This document shows positions 34,301 to 46,198 of a stretch of 64,000 nt of DNA, in pieces; position 1 is the stretch's first letter, and each line of letters starts with the position of its first letter. The notes beneath the pieces were generated by a model. It was not told the origin of the DNA, did no database searches, and saw only the letters and a program-made list of their open reading frames with translations. A program made the position numbers and the translations under genes. The stretch comes from Antedon mediterranea (Eukaryota > Echinodermata > Crinoidea > Comatulida > Antedonidae). The stretch is from contig NC_092674.1 of NCBI RefSeq assembly GCF_964355755.1, forward strand, positions 29,066,001 through 29,130,000. Direction: 5' to 3'.

Positions 34301-37300
34301 GTTTCTTTTTAATAATCAGGTTATTTATTCTCTAAAAAATTAAATATTTCAAAATACTTAAGACTATAACATTGATGTAGGCCTAATCGTTACCGTACCG
34401 TTTCGTGTATGTGTTGTCAGTGCCATAATTTAATGTAATGTTTTGCTAGTGCTCGAGTGAACGTACGAAAGAACAAACATCGAAACGTTGCATTACATTT
34501 CCTGAAATGTATTTATATAATTAGCTTACTAAATAATTTATCAATAACCACAAAAATCAGTTTTTACTGGGTAAAATACTGTTCAATATTCTTTAATCTA
34601 TGCTCAATCTAACTTCGCGGGACTGAAAATTGGCCATCAAATAATGGAATGTTCCAGATATGCAATAAACCAATCAGATCACATGCAATTAGTGACGAAT
34701 TGCATATTCGCCGTTTATTGAGGCGCGTAAACAGTGTGCGTGATGCGCGTTTTACGAACACGAAATGACGAATCGATATTCGACGCTTCGTGTGACGAAT
34801 GATTATAATATCACAATATATTCGCCAAATTATAATTTAAATAATTAATTATTGAAATAAGATACGCAGTTGATATTTGCATCAATTGTTCTTTAGAATA
34901 AATACTGTACTTTCGAAATATACAAAAAAAAATTTCGCGCCAAAATGACGATTCGCCGGTTCGTGTGACGAGTGACGAATTGGTTTAAAGTAGTCTGTAC
35001 TGTGGTAGTTAGTACTGTTACAGTAGGTCAATTTACACAGACGAGTGGTATAAGAATAGAGACAATTACTATAGTCTTGCATACAATTAAGTATTCATAA
35101 AAGTTATAAACACAATATGTGGTCTTATTATTTAATTATTTATTAATTATTTTCGAAAAAAAATAAAAAATTAGCAAACTAATCCGGCTCGGACAGCTTC
35201 TTCATGACTATCCAAAATCAGATGAATATTTTTAATCAAACACAATATGTTAAAAATATGACTGTCACCTAATGTTTTTAATTCATTACATTTTTTGAAT
35301 AGGTTATTTTGTAGTTTTAGTAAAGTTAATCACTTTAGTAGAAAAAAAAATGAGGAAAAAACAATGTTTTCAATTATAAAATGACAAAGAAATGGTTAAA
35401 TTCAACCAAAAACTCATTAGCTGGCAGCTAATTTGAAAATTTTCAGACTTATTCATCCAATTATTAATTGTCAGTTTATCTATCATGCAGTTTAAAATTC
35501 TTTAGAGCACAATTTTTCTGGGTGCAGTTCATTATAGTGTAAGGCTTCAATAGGGTTGCTAAATGGTCAATGACCCTTTTAACAATAATAATACCAATCT
35601 ATATCTGGACCGTATTGTATCTGTCGTTAAGATTAATTAAACTTTAAACATTAGGTGTTTATTTTCATCTTGTTTATTTACTGTACCTTTGCGACCGCAC
35701 GTCCATTTAAGTAACTTTATTTTGACCAATTAATAAACATTGTACAGTTTATAAGCCAAGCGTAGTGTGTCTTTGAACTGTTTAGATACAGGACCAAGTA
35801 TTAAGAGCTAAACTGCAAGTTGAATCTGAACTTTCATGTTTAAATTTTATGTTTTTAATTAAGACAATTCTAATATAATTGTTGAAAGTATTGAAGAACA
35901 AAATTATAGTTGGCCAGTAATGGAAAAGTTAAGGTAGGTGATGTTGTTTTGTCAACATTGTAAATGTAAGAATTCTCTTATTTACACACCTGATTTCGAG
36001 TGCTGTATCTCCACATACTATCTATTTCCGAAGTATCATAGGAATATTCGGTAATACAGTATCTCATTTATATCACATGTGGTGCCTGTATCATGTAAGG
36101 TTAGGTTAAGTGTTAGGTTACTACTAGATACATGTGAAACACATGTGATGTTGTATTACAAAATATTCCTACTGTATGATACTTCAGAAATATATACAGT
36201 ACCGAGACTTTACTTTTCTCTTTGAAATTTGTATTGCACATAATTTATCCTAATGATTTTTCTCTTTTTTTTCAAACTAGTATTGAAGACGGGACAACAT
36301 TTTTAAGTGAGAAGGAAAACAAGAAGCGATGGCGCTCTATACATATAATGTACCTCACAATGTTTCTGAGTTCATTAGGGTTCTCAATGGTTATGCCGTC
36401 TGTATGGCCATACTTGACTCGGGTAAGTCATTCAAATGCACTACCAAAATAATTAAAACCCAATATTCAAATTCTTGTATCTGTTTTATATTCCTTTTTT
36501 TCTGTTACTTTAAATATATTTTTTCTTTAGGGATATTCAGCAATTAGCAAATAAAATGTAATTTAGTTTGAACAGGGAATCCCAAAAAAATGGTATTGTG
36601 TTGAAGGAGAAAATATTGATGAATTTAAATTAATTTTTAACATTTCTATATGTAACCAAATTGTACATTTTTGTTAACAGATTGATAACAATGCAACTAA
36701 GACATTTCTTGGCTGGGTGGTGGCCTCTTACAGCCTGGGCCAACTTCTGTCGTCGCCAATCTGCGGAGTCTGGGGTAACATAAGAGGGGCCAGAGAACCA
36801 CTAGTCTTCTCATTGATCCTAAGCATAGGAGCTAACCTACTCTATGCATTTCTACAGGCTATCAAGTCTCACAATGCTGAGTACATGCTAGTGGCTAGGC
36901 TACTCCTCGGCTTCAGTGCAGGTAGGAAGAATTGATTGGAAACTATTTTGTGCTAGTTAAGGTATATTGTAATAAAAAACACACATGGGAGGAGAATACA
37001 GCCAAAAGGCTATAAAATGTCAAATATATCAAATATAGATCAAAAAACAAATAAACACATTTGTAAGATACAGTACCAACAGAAGTTTTAAGTTTCAGCC
37101 AAATGCTGACAAGTGTTGTAACACTGCTTTAAAAGTTCATTCAGACTGTAGAGAATGATTAAGCCTCTTTATTTTGTACTACACCTCTCTCTCGGTTGAT
37201 TTATTGTTTTTTTTATTCATTGTTCTTCTATTTGTATGTACAGTACGGTGACTGTCGCTATTCTCTAAATGTCATGTTGCAATGTTGAAATATTAAACTT

Positions 37301-40300
37301 CTTGTTAAACTAATGGCACTTAATGAATGATTTTACAAATGTTTAATGTAAAATGCTATTAACAACGTTATTGTAAGCTGTCATCACCACTGAAGGGGAA
37401 GAAGAGGATGAACAATAATAATGTGAAGGTCACACTGCACAGGACATCTAGATGATCATGTGACAGTGTGCCCTGCTGATCCCATGTGAATATCAAACTA
37501 CTATCTGGAGGTGTGATGTCATTTGTGTTCTTTAAGCTTTGTTTACACTATTAAAACTTTATATGACAAAAAAAAGTGATGTGCCCATATATACACACGA
37601 TGATGTCATATCTCTACCATATTTGGGTATATCACTACCATATTTGGGCACACCACACTTTTTTTTTGTCAAACTAGTTTGATAGTGTAGACAGAGCTAA
37701 AGCTTTGTTGCTCTCACTACCCACTGTACTATACACAACTTCTTTAATTAATAGGTAATACAGCAGTGGCCAGGTCCTATGTTTCAACAGCAACGAGTCT
37801 TCAAGAAAGAACTGGTACTATGGCAGCAATCAGTGGATTCCAGGCTGTGGGGTTTATCTTTGGTCCTGGTAAGTGTCATTTAAAGTCTGTTACAGTGGAA
37901 CCCCAAGTTTGGGACACGCCTATTCGGGATGCATCCCTATAGTGTCATGTAAAGTATGTTACACAGTAGTTTGAGGAATTGGGACATACAGTAGTCAGAG
38001 AGACACGCCCTTTGGCGATAGTTGTCTTTGACAGCTCTTGTCTCTCACCCTTTTTATGTTTCACTGAAAGGAATAAATCAAATAAAAACATCCCTATTCA
38101 GGAGCCATCCTATTAGGATTACACTTTTCCAATAAGCAATATTGTTTTCACATTATATTCAGGGGACATCCCTAATAAGGACAGAATATGTTGGGTCCCA
38201 AAAGTGTCCCCTTAGTAGAAGTTCTGTTGTATATATATTCTATATATTTTTTCTTAAAATGATAGATCTCCATTCTTGTCAAAACCAGCACACAATTAAA
38301 ATCATTCTCCTTCCCTAAGATTTATTGATTTTGCAATAATTTAAGAGTTTTGTAGTCTTTCAGGCTGCCTTTGTTCCGATTGGCGAAACCGGTGTCTCAG
38401 TTGGGGCGCTCTCCATCAATATGTACACAGTACCGGCATTTGTAAATGCCATCATGACGTGCGTGAATCTCGCACTTATCCTTCTGGCATTTAAGGAATA
38501 CCAAATCCCAGATATAACAGTTGATAATGACGTTCCTGGTAAGTTCCATTGGGAAAGATAGATATTCATTGCTGGGAATTTTAGACGGTTGATTTCATTA
38601 ATTAAATCACTCCTTTTTTGTTTGTTTTGTTGTGTTACACACCAATTAAATTAAAAAATAAATATTCAATACAAAATTTTGTTATATCAAAATATAGTAT
38701 TATTATACGCACTTAAAGTTTGGTGGATGGTGATCAAAAAAAAATTTGGCAGCAAACAGTATTCTCCTATTATGGTCACTATAAGTTAAAATAAGACAGG
38801 TGATTGGTCGGTTAACAGACAATAAGGAACTCAAATTGTTTAATATCATGAAATGATGTTTTAAGATTTTACATAATCTTGAGAATATAGGAGCAGCTAA
38901 TGCATAACTGTTCCCAAGTGGAAACGGCTTTGTACAACGGGGCTAAACTCACTAGACGTTCATTTTTATTTTAAGTAAAATTGTGTCAACAAACATTTTG
39001 TGATGAGGTCGTTTTTAGTATTAACAATCCACAACTGGCCCTGTGTTCTCGGGATCAAAAGAAGTATTTCAACAAAACATTATCGGATTTTTATATAATG
39101 TAGTCTTTCAAACTTAGCTGACCATAATAATAGAAATTTTGAATTATTAATTGAATAATATAAACATTTTTTAATTAGATAAAATAACTTTGTTATATTT
39201 AAATACAGACAAAGATTATAATATGAATGCATTTCATGAAGGAGTCGAAAATGTCAAAAAAGGTACAAAGGTCATCTCGTTCAATCATTATGCACATCTT
39301 ACTGCCTTCAATATACATTTATAATAATGTTTTATATCAAGGGGTGAGGATGGGTATGAGGGATGTTTGTAACCTTACTTGATTTTCCTGAAATTGTTGA
39401 CACATTAATGAAAATTAAGAGTTAAATTTTTGTTTGTTCAATTTAAAATTGTGCATAAAATAGAATTGTCAATTGTCAATCAAATGTTGATCAGGTAACA
39501 AACATCTCTTCATTGTTCCTCATTGCTTCTTCCCATCATGCATTGTAACCTTTCTCCAATCATGTATCAGGTATAAGCTCACGCTGTAGTATGAATCCAT
39601 CTGAAAAATGTTTTTAGGGAAAATTAAGCCCTTCCTTCTTTCAGGAAGGTGGGCTTCTGTATTGTATTTTAGCAGTTTATACATCAATGTTTGTTGAAGT
39701 ATTATTTTACATTTATCAGTACATTTTCAATCATTTTTTTATCATAATCACCATCAGCAAATAATGGTACTGCTATTAATGCTTCATCACCAAATTCATC
39801 GTCGCTGTACGACAGTATGGATAACTTTGCTTCAGGTAAGATACAGCTCATTGCTTATGCCATTTTGGTGGTACATCCTCTATGATTCTATTGTTTTAAA
39901 AAATATTCTAATAATAATAATACAATAATAATATTTTTTCAGTCACCAAAAAATAATAACCATATAAGCCAATTTACAGAGACGAATGGTAACGGTAATA
40001 AAAATATCTGTTATTTTATAAGCATGATGATTTTATGAGCACTGAGCGAACAGGCAGTTTCCGCTGAGGATATAAACAGACTCCACGTGGGACAAGCTTA
40101 CCGTTACCGCTCGTCTCTGTAAATTGGCCTTCAGAATGAGCTAAAGCCCAAACAGATTCTGCCCTTACTCCGTTGATATGTATGTTGATTGAACCTAAAC
40201 CCTTGGATTCAAAGGCCACAGTGCCCAAACATTCCATTTGTAGTAGAAAGGGAATGTGATTCTCCCATTGTAGTTTCTATTTGTCCAACCAGTATCATTA

Positions 40301-43300
40301 TGAAGGAAAACAAATTATTCCATGTTATAACTGTATACAGACGTTATGACTGGATTATAATGAGTATCTTATTCAAGTGGACACCATTGTTCTTAATTAC
40401 TAATAGTCCTAAAAAAAACAGACTACAACAAAGATGTGGCTAGTTTCACTTTTTGTTTTAAGCTCTGTCTACACTATCAAACTAGTTTGACAAAAAAAGT
40501 GTGATGTGCCCAAATATGGTAGTGATATGCCTAAATATGGTAGTGGTATGATATCACCATGTCCATATATAGGCACATCACATTTTGTCACATAATGTTT
40601 GATAGCGTAGACAGAGCTTTAGATCAGTTATTGTGTAGTATAATATGTTTGCTTAGCCTAGTGTCTTTAAAATTGATTACATTCTTCATTGTCATTTCAT
40701 AGCAAAATCAGAACAAAATGCATATCATCAACTACCATCTAATACGGCATCAGAATCAGGTAAGGTGCCATGCAATTGTGTCACATTATTATATAGTATA
40801 ACATCATATGCTCCTTTGTGTGATTATCTTTATATCCAGTGTGAAAAATATAATAATAATAATATACTTAAGCTCTGTCTACACTATCGGACTAGTTTGA
40901 CAAAAAAAAGTGTGATGTGCCCAAATATGGTAGTGATATAGCCAAATATGGTAGTGATATGACATGATCATGTCCATATATATGCACATCACATTTTTTG
41001 TCGCATAAAGTTTGATAGTGTAGACAGAGCTTTATCCATTACATCTATGTTTTGCAAATGGTCCTGTTTGCATGTTTCATCATTGTGAGCTTATTCATTA
41101 AGAATTCAGTTTAAAATAAGTGTTTTTCTTGTTTTCAGTTACAAGCAGCATTGGAATTGACTTGCCTTTGATTTTGATCCTTAATATCATCTACTTCATC
41201 GTTCTATTTGTGTTCTCAATGTATGAAACGTAAGTATCAGATAAATTACAATTGTATAATAATAATAATTTATGACCCAAAGGACAGGAATGACGGGTAA
41301 ATTACTAAGTATAAAAGGGCGTGACTTAGAGTAATGACAATGTCCTATGTTTTCCCAAATGTTCTCCCAAGATGTTTTCAGAATGTGACCAAATAACATC
41401 ATAATTGATGAGTGCACCGCAAATCATGGTGTCCTGTTTGGATATATGTACTGTATTCATTAATATTTAGTTAATACATAATAATAATATAATAATTGAG
41501 TTAAATGTATTATGTTACGTCAGTTGAATTGAATCATGTTTATTTTAACAAAAATTATGTGTAAGGATGCTTTCATTAAATTTTTTACAATATTATTGAT
41601 TCTATTTTTCTTGTAGAATTGGAACACCAATGACAATGGATATGTATGCTTGGTCAAGGCCACATGCAGTGTTATACAATGGAATCATTGGCGCTGTTAG
41701 TGCAGTTATTTCAGTGTCGATATTCGCATTAGTGAAACCATTAAGTAAGAAGTAAGTCAATATGGTACACTTTCTGATTCTAAGGTCTGATTCACACTGG
41801 AGAAAGAGTGGGCATATTGTAATAATGCAATGTTTACTCAATTGAAACCAAAAGTACTAGATCAAGCTGCATTCACACTTGTTTCGTTTCATGGAACGGA
41901 AGACGGCATTGTTTAAACAAAGGAATTGAACAGTGCCGTATGAATATAGCTTAAATCTACTATACAGCTTCTTAGGTCTGATTCACACTCACTTTCTTAA
42001 CATTGTTAACCAGTAATTCATTTTAAAGTGGTTTTAACTTTTATTTTTTTCAAATAAACATGCAACAATTAAAAATTTAAAAATAATTAAACATCATTAA
42101 CATTTAATTTCTATAGATTTGGTGATAGATTAGTGATGTTAGCAGGTATAATATTCCTCATCATTGGTATCTTTTTGATGTTACCATGGGGTCCTGGATA
42201 CATGCCAATACCTTACTATGGTAAGTAAGATTGCCAATAGGCCTACAAAAAATCAACTGCTTCCACTTTTTTCCAAAAAAGCCGATTTTCCACTAGGCAA
42301 ATTTGTTTATTCAAATCGTTTCACAGAGAAAAAAAATCGCACTACCGTTTTCACTACAAGAATATATAGCTGTGATTTTCATGTGATTGCGTGTCTGCTG
42401 AGCTTTTCGATTCGTATAAATGCGTCATAGCTCATTTCCTGAGCTCTGATTGGTTGCTAAATTTGTCACTTTATGTAAAAATTGGAAATAGTTTGAACTA
42501 CCAATTTCACTGAAGCAAAATCCCAAAGAACTAGGATTCATCGCAGGGAGGGATTTGGAAGTTGGAAAGATGAATATGCATGCGTATAAGCTTACACTTT
42601 CGTTTAGTAGGAAATCGGCTTTAACGGCAAACAAATGATTTCACATTATGACATTCAGCACTGCCACAAACTCAAATACATTGATTTTTAGGTTTTAAAA
42701 ACTTTCATAAAACATTACTAATTGCATTGTGTCGCAGTTGAAATGAAGAAAATAAACAGTATTTCTTTTTCAGCTCTTAATGTATCAGACGTAAATATGA
42801 CCTTCAGTTCAACGATAGCACCAGGCCTAGGTTGTTCATATAGCTGGTGCGATACTAAATTGCTCCCTCTATGGCAATATGGGCTTGCAATATTCGTGAT
42901 TTCGTTGGGGTATCCTACGTGCCAGGTACTTAGTTTTATCCTGTATTCTAAGATGTTGGGACCAAAGCCACAGGTAAGTTATTTTAGTGGTGCATTTTCT
43001 TGACATTAAAGATGGACTTCCCTTTCCCCCCCCCCCCCCCCCAAAAAAAATAAAAATCAGACATTGAATACGCAATTTTGGAGTTTTAATAAACTAATTC
43101 ATCCATAAAAGGAATACCAACAAAAACAATGATTTACTTAATAAAAAAATAACAGTTAAATTTAACAAAAATTAAAATAAAGGTTTTTTTTCAGGTCAAT
43201 AATTTTTTTTGCTTCAATTTTTGGTCAAAGTGAATAACTATTGTGACATTAAAATGGTATATTCAACACACACAGGGGGACAATATATCGTAAAGTTAAT

Positions 43301-43764
43301 TTTACATTATTTAATAATGTTAATAGTCTTATTCCAACTGGTCTACAGTATTTTGATCTAGCTCCATATCCGAACAATGTGAGAGAGGAGTTCCTGTAGC
43401 CAGATAGGTGTAAATAGCTCATTACAATATTTGCCCATTCTTTGAAAAAATAACTTCTCTGTAACAAACCTAGCTGCAAGCTTGGTTCATGTAGATACCA
43501 GCCAAAAACGCCTATTATAAGATATTGTTGTTATTGGTGTTTCAGGGCTTGTATATGGGCATACTTACAGCAGCAGGAAGTCTAGCTCGTACTCTAGGCC
43601 CAATATTTGTGAGTCAGATGTACACAAATAAAGGCATTCGAGCCAGCTTTGGCGTCGTCTTGGGATTGGAATTGGTGATGCTAATCATATATCTCATATG
43701 CTATAAACGTTTCATTCCTTATCATATACGATTACAAAAGAAAAAGGCAACTATTAACTCTTAA
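28276..43764 (+). CDS. MFSD8: MFSD8/CLN7 lysosomal MFS protein (13 coding exons)
   Basis: This is a major facilitator superfamily protein of the lysosomal membrane; in humans its loss causes CLN7 disease. The exons are 28276-28322, 36281-36422, 36681-36921, 37755-37868, 38356-38538, 39209-39262, 39758-39835, 40703-40759, 41139-41229, 41617-41751, 42117-42220, 42774-42973 and 43546-43764. All phases fit and give 554 residues; human MFSD8 has 518. Landmarks are [51 protein letters not shown] and [10 protein letters not shown], with about 12 hydrophobic segments. The first exon encodes an ERTRLL dileucine signal of the DExxxLL type used for lysosomal sorting. Exons 6-8 are short, polar and family-variable. 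Exons 2-13 are firm; the first exon is inferred from phase and motif. Confidence 0.92.
30296..30424 (+). repeat. 42-bp tandem repeat x 3
   Basis: Three units of AATAATGGGTACTGTATGTG then TATGAGACTTATAACTAATT directly abut the Helitron-type 3' end at 30423. Confidence 0.85.
30423..31260 (-). mobile_element. Partial Helitron copy, 3' end with hairpin
   Basis: Read on the minus strand it ends CCCGCCCTGGGGCGGG (7-bp stem hairpin), TATAATTG, CTAA and then T. About 830 bp match the neighbouring element at 31554-32350, but no 5' terminus is present. Confidence 0.75.
31554..32945 (-). mobile_element. Non-autonomous Helitron, complete ends
   Basis: On the minus strand the element starts with TCTATATTATAAGTGAGAG after an A and ends with the hairpin CCCGCCCTGGGGCGGG, eight bases, CTAG and then T. 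These are the Helitron hallmarks: 5' TC, a 3' hairpin before CTRR, and A/T insertion. It has no inverted repeats, no target duplication, and no Rep/helicase frame in its 1392 bp. Inside are an internal duplicate of its own sequence (about 32350-32820), a C18 run and an AAAC/AGAC microsatellite (32878-32925). The proline-rich open frames in both copies are fortuitous. Confidence 0.82.
33265..34984. mobile_element. 1.7-kb element with inverted ends
   Basis: The left end CCAATAAATTCGTCACTC and the right end, reversed, CCAATTCGTCACTCGTC match. Both terminal parts are rich in ACGAATTCG and TTCGTGTGA words. No transposase frame is visible. The ends could be a DNA transposon derivative. Confidence 0.5.
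35920..35933 (+). CDS. MFSD8: Possible alternative MFSD8 first exon
   Basis: ATGGAAAAGTTAAG followed by GTAGGT also joins in frame to the exon at 36281 and would give a start MEKLSIEDG. It has no dileucine signal. It could be an alternative promoter product or chance; the distant exon at 28276 looks better. Confidence 0.3.
36020..36200. mobile_element. Foldback element upstream of MFSD8 exon 2
   Basis: Imperfect inverted arms of about 60 bp: TTTCCGAAGTATCATAGGAA against TTTCTGAAGTATCATACAG, with ATCACATGTG on both sides of the centre. Confidence 0.6.
37535..37698. mobile_element. Family A foldback MITE
   Basis: Full length, AGCTTTGTTTACACTATTA to GATAGTGTAGACAGAGCT, in MFSD8 intron 3 just before exon 4. 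Confidence 0.85.
37891..38231. mobile_element. Family C element without an array
   Basis: Ends TACAGTGGAACCCC and GTAGAAGTTCTGTTGTA, with TATTCAGG and CCTATTCGGGA words inside. It is the unexpanded relative of the elements at 11421 and 21903. MFSD8 intron 4. Confidence 0.55.
39967..40130. mobile_element. MITE with GCCAATTTACAGAGACGA ends
   Basis: Inverted ends GCCAATTTACAGAGACGA and TCGTCTCTGTAAATTGGC continue into GGTAACGGTAA. A diverged single arm lies at 35027. MFSD8 intron 7. Confidence 0.75.
40461..40618. mobile_element. Family A foldback MITE with TTA target sites
   Basis: Full length, flanked by TTA and TTA, in MFSD8 intron 7. Confidence 0.88.
40871..41031. mobile_element. Family A foldback MITE with TTA target sites
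   Basis: Full length, flanked by TTA and TTA, in MFSD8 intron 8, only 250 bp from the copy in the preceding intron and in the same orientation. Confidence 0.88.
42280..42619. mobile_element. MITE with GCCGATTT ends
   Basis: Left GCCGATTTTCCACTA and right, reversed, GCCGATTTCCTACTA. About 340 bp in MFSD8 intron 11. Confidence 0.6.
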
Positions 43765-43829
43765 AGAAACAGTTGGGAGATCGTCTCCAATGGAGGACCT
43801 CTCTAACGGGCCACAAGGTGTAAACTCAG

Positions 43830-44004
43830 TGGCGTAATGCTGAGGCCTGCAGCCCCTGGTTCAGGAACCCTAAGTGGCCCTCCAAAGCTGGAGTTTTTAG
43901 CATTTTTAGCCTTTTTCTACATATTTCAATGCTTGTTGGGGCCTTTATAATCTTCGGGGCCCCTGGGGTTAGCCAGTGAGCGCTCATAGCTGTTACGCCA
44001 CTGT
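43830..44004. mobile_element. hAT-like MITE with 8-bp target duplication
   Basis: Ends CAGTGGCGTAATGC and GTTACGCCACTG are typical of hAT elements. The flanks TGTAAACT and TGTGAACC agree at 6 of 8 bases, as an aged 8-bp duplication. It lies in the MFSD8 3' UTR or just after it. Confidence 0.75.
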
Positions 44005-45008
44005 GTGAACCTCTTGTTGCTGATGTTCATGTAAATTTATTTGTCATGGTAAGAATACATCAGGTGGTGTATCCACTAAATTACTGAAATTTTAAACACA
44101 TTTACTTAAAGTTTTGTTAAATCTTTTTGCAAAAGAGCTGAAAAAATTAAGTTTTGAATCAACTTATTTCATTTCACCTTGAATCTCGTAAAATAAGGAG
44201 ATTAGATAGATTATTGATTTTGTAAACTTGTTCTTTTATTAATTATAAAAAAGAAAATAATTTAAGCTTATATTATGTTAAAGCCTCAAATATACAAAAT
44301 AAAATGCCAGAAAATTTGAAAAATACACGGATAAAAATAGGTATTAAGAAGAATGATAAATATAATACTTTGTTGACGGACAGATGGATGGAATCGACGA
44401 ATAGAGACTACGGTAAACTAGATCACAGCGATCTCGTAAAAATATACAGATGTATAAATTTAATTATTTTTTTATCGTGGACAGTATAGAAAGAATATAG
44501 AAGATTTTTATCTTTCTACAGTAAGAATGATATTTTTAATTTCATCAATATTATTAAATTTTTGGTATAAAAATATATACAGTTCATCAATTATATTTGT
44601 AATAAAATATTTTAATCTAAGTTAATAATAATGTAATAGAGTAATTTTTAAATCTATTTCTATACTTTATAGCAACTACCGTAAGTTTATTATTATGTTT
44701 TAAAAATGGTAGAAATATTTGTCACAATTTGATACATGGTATGATGAGATCCCGTGAATTTGTATTTTGTAAATTTTTATCATGATTTAGGAACAAATAA
44801 AAACTACCATATTTGCAATATAACTTGATTAATTTTATTTCTAATAATTTGCATAATACATTCATTTAATTCCTAATATCGATTGTCTAGCACAACATTT
44901 TTTGTTCAATTTCTTGAAATTATGAATTCCCTGCACATCAATCAATAATTGATCTTGAAATAATTTCATTTTAATCCTAATATTATAGAAGATAAATTGT
45001 TCTTTTTT

Positions 45009-45166
45009 GTTGATCCAATCGATTGAAAGGTACTAAAAATTGGTGCTTATAACAACGTTTCTCAAACATTCATTTTGCTTTCAAGTAGACTGTTGATTTC
45101 CTGAAAGCAAGCTGAATGTTTGCGAAAGTACTATTTTTAATATTTTCGATCTATTGGATCAACAAC
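45009..45166. mobile_element. MITE with GTTGATCCAAT ends
   Basis: Ends GTTGATCCAATCGATTGAAA and TTTTCGATCTATTGGATCAAC, with complementary interior words (GTACT..., CTTTC...). Confidence 0.7.
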
Positions 45167-46198
45167 AACACAATTTCTTTTCTACAAATCATTGAGTTTG
45201 TAACAGCACCAATTGATAACAAATACATGCCTAAAAATGCTTAATATTTGTGGCTGATGGTGTAATAATAAGGTTTATCGCAAATAGTTCAAGGTTATAC
45301 GATTGTGAGCAGTTTTGACACAGATACAAATGTTCTATCTAGAACTATAATCACTTTATTGTGATAAACTATACAAAGTACGAAGATCTTGGTCCCAGAA
45401 TGTTAAACTGATTTGAATGCTATTAAATTTATTAGAAGTTGCACCTTGAAGATCTGCTGTAGAATCTATGGTTCAATATAGCTCCCTAAAAATGCTGTAG
45501 ATTCAGATAAAATTAACAAATAAGATTTACTAAAACAAATTTACCGTTACAGTCTGCAAGACTGTAATTTTCGAGTGATTGGATTGTGATATAAAATGGA
45601 ATAGTCCCACGCGCCTCAGTCAATAGAGGGCGTTTTGAAAAAGATGAACTTAATCAAGCGTAAATACTTAAAAATTAACATGCGTTGTTATTATGTAAAC
45701 AATAATGACATTGCAATTTTGTATCAATTCTGTATTAGGTTTTTACACGGTGTGTTTACCATTCGATAATTTATACGATTATTGGTAGAGTATCATAGTA
45801 AAGCTGTATTTACAGTCTAAGTAGGCCTACTTAAAGTTCTAGCCTACTATCTAGTAAGTTAGCCTAGGCCTAGTAGGCTAGGATATGTAAAGGAAGTTTG
45901 TGTGTGATTAGCCGAGTTGAGCGAGTCTAGCCCTAGAGCTCGCTAAGCCATATATCAAGTAGGCATTATAAGTGAATAGTAATTAACTTGATGTTGAGAC
46001 TTATAAAGCCGAAGCTTGTGTGTCCCTCAACGTGTTTCTATTGTTATGTAGACTCGGAAGTTCTTACTAGAACTATCCTTAACATTAATTATTTTTGAAA
46101 CTTTTTACACAATGACAAATGTCATTCGCATATTTATATTATAATTTTATTCATATATTTACAAGTGAAATAAATTTCTTTACAGTATCAGCAGACTT

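Larger units (their letters stand above)
28323..36280 (+). other. MFSD8: MFSD8 intron 1, repeat-filled
   Basis: If the first exon at 28276 is right, this intron of about 8 kb holds AGGCCTA-rich DNA, a poly-C run at 29496, a 42-bp tandem repeat, a Helitron with an attached partial copy, a 1.7-kb element with inverted ends (33265-34984) and a foldback (36020-36200). I see no other gene in it. Confidence 0.55.
43765..46185. other. MFSD8 3' UTR and pirin 5' flank
   Basis: Apart from two MITEs this holds no coding region I can support. The MFSD8 3' UTR lies in its first part, and a pirin non-coding first exon probably lies near its end. Confidence 0.5.
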
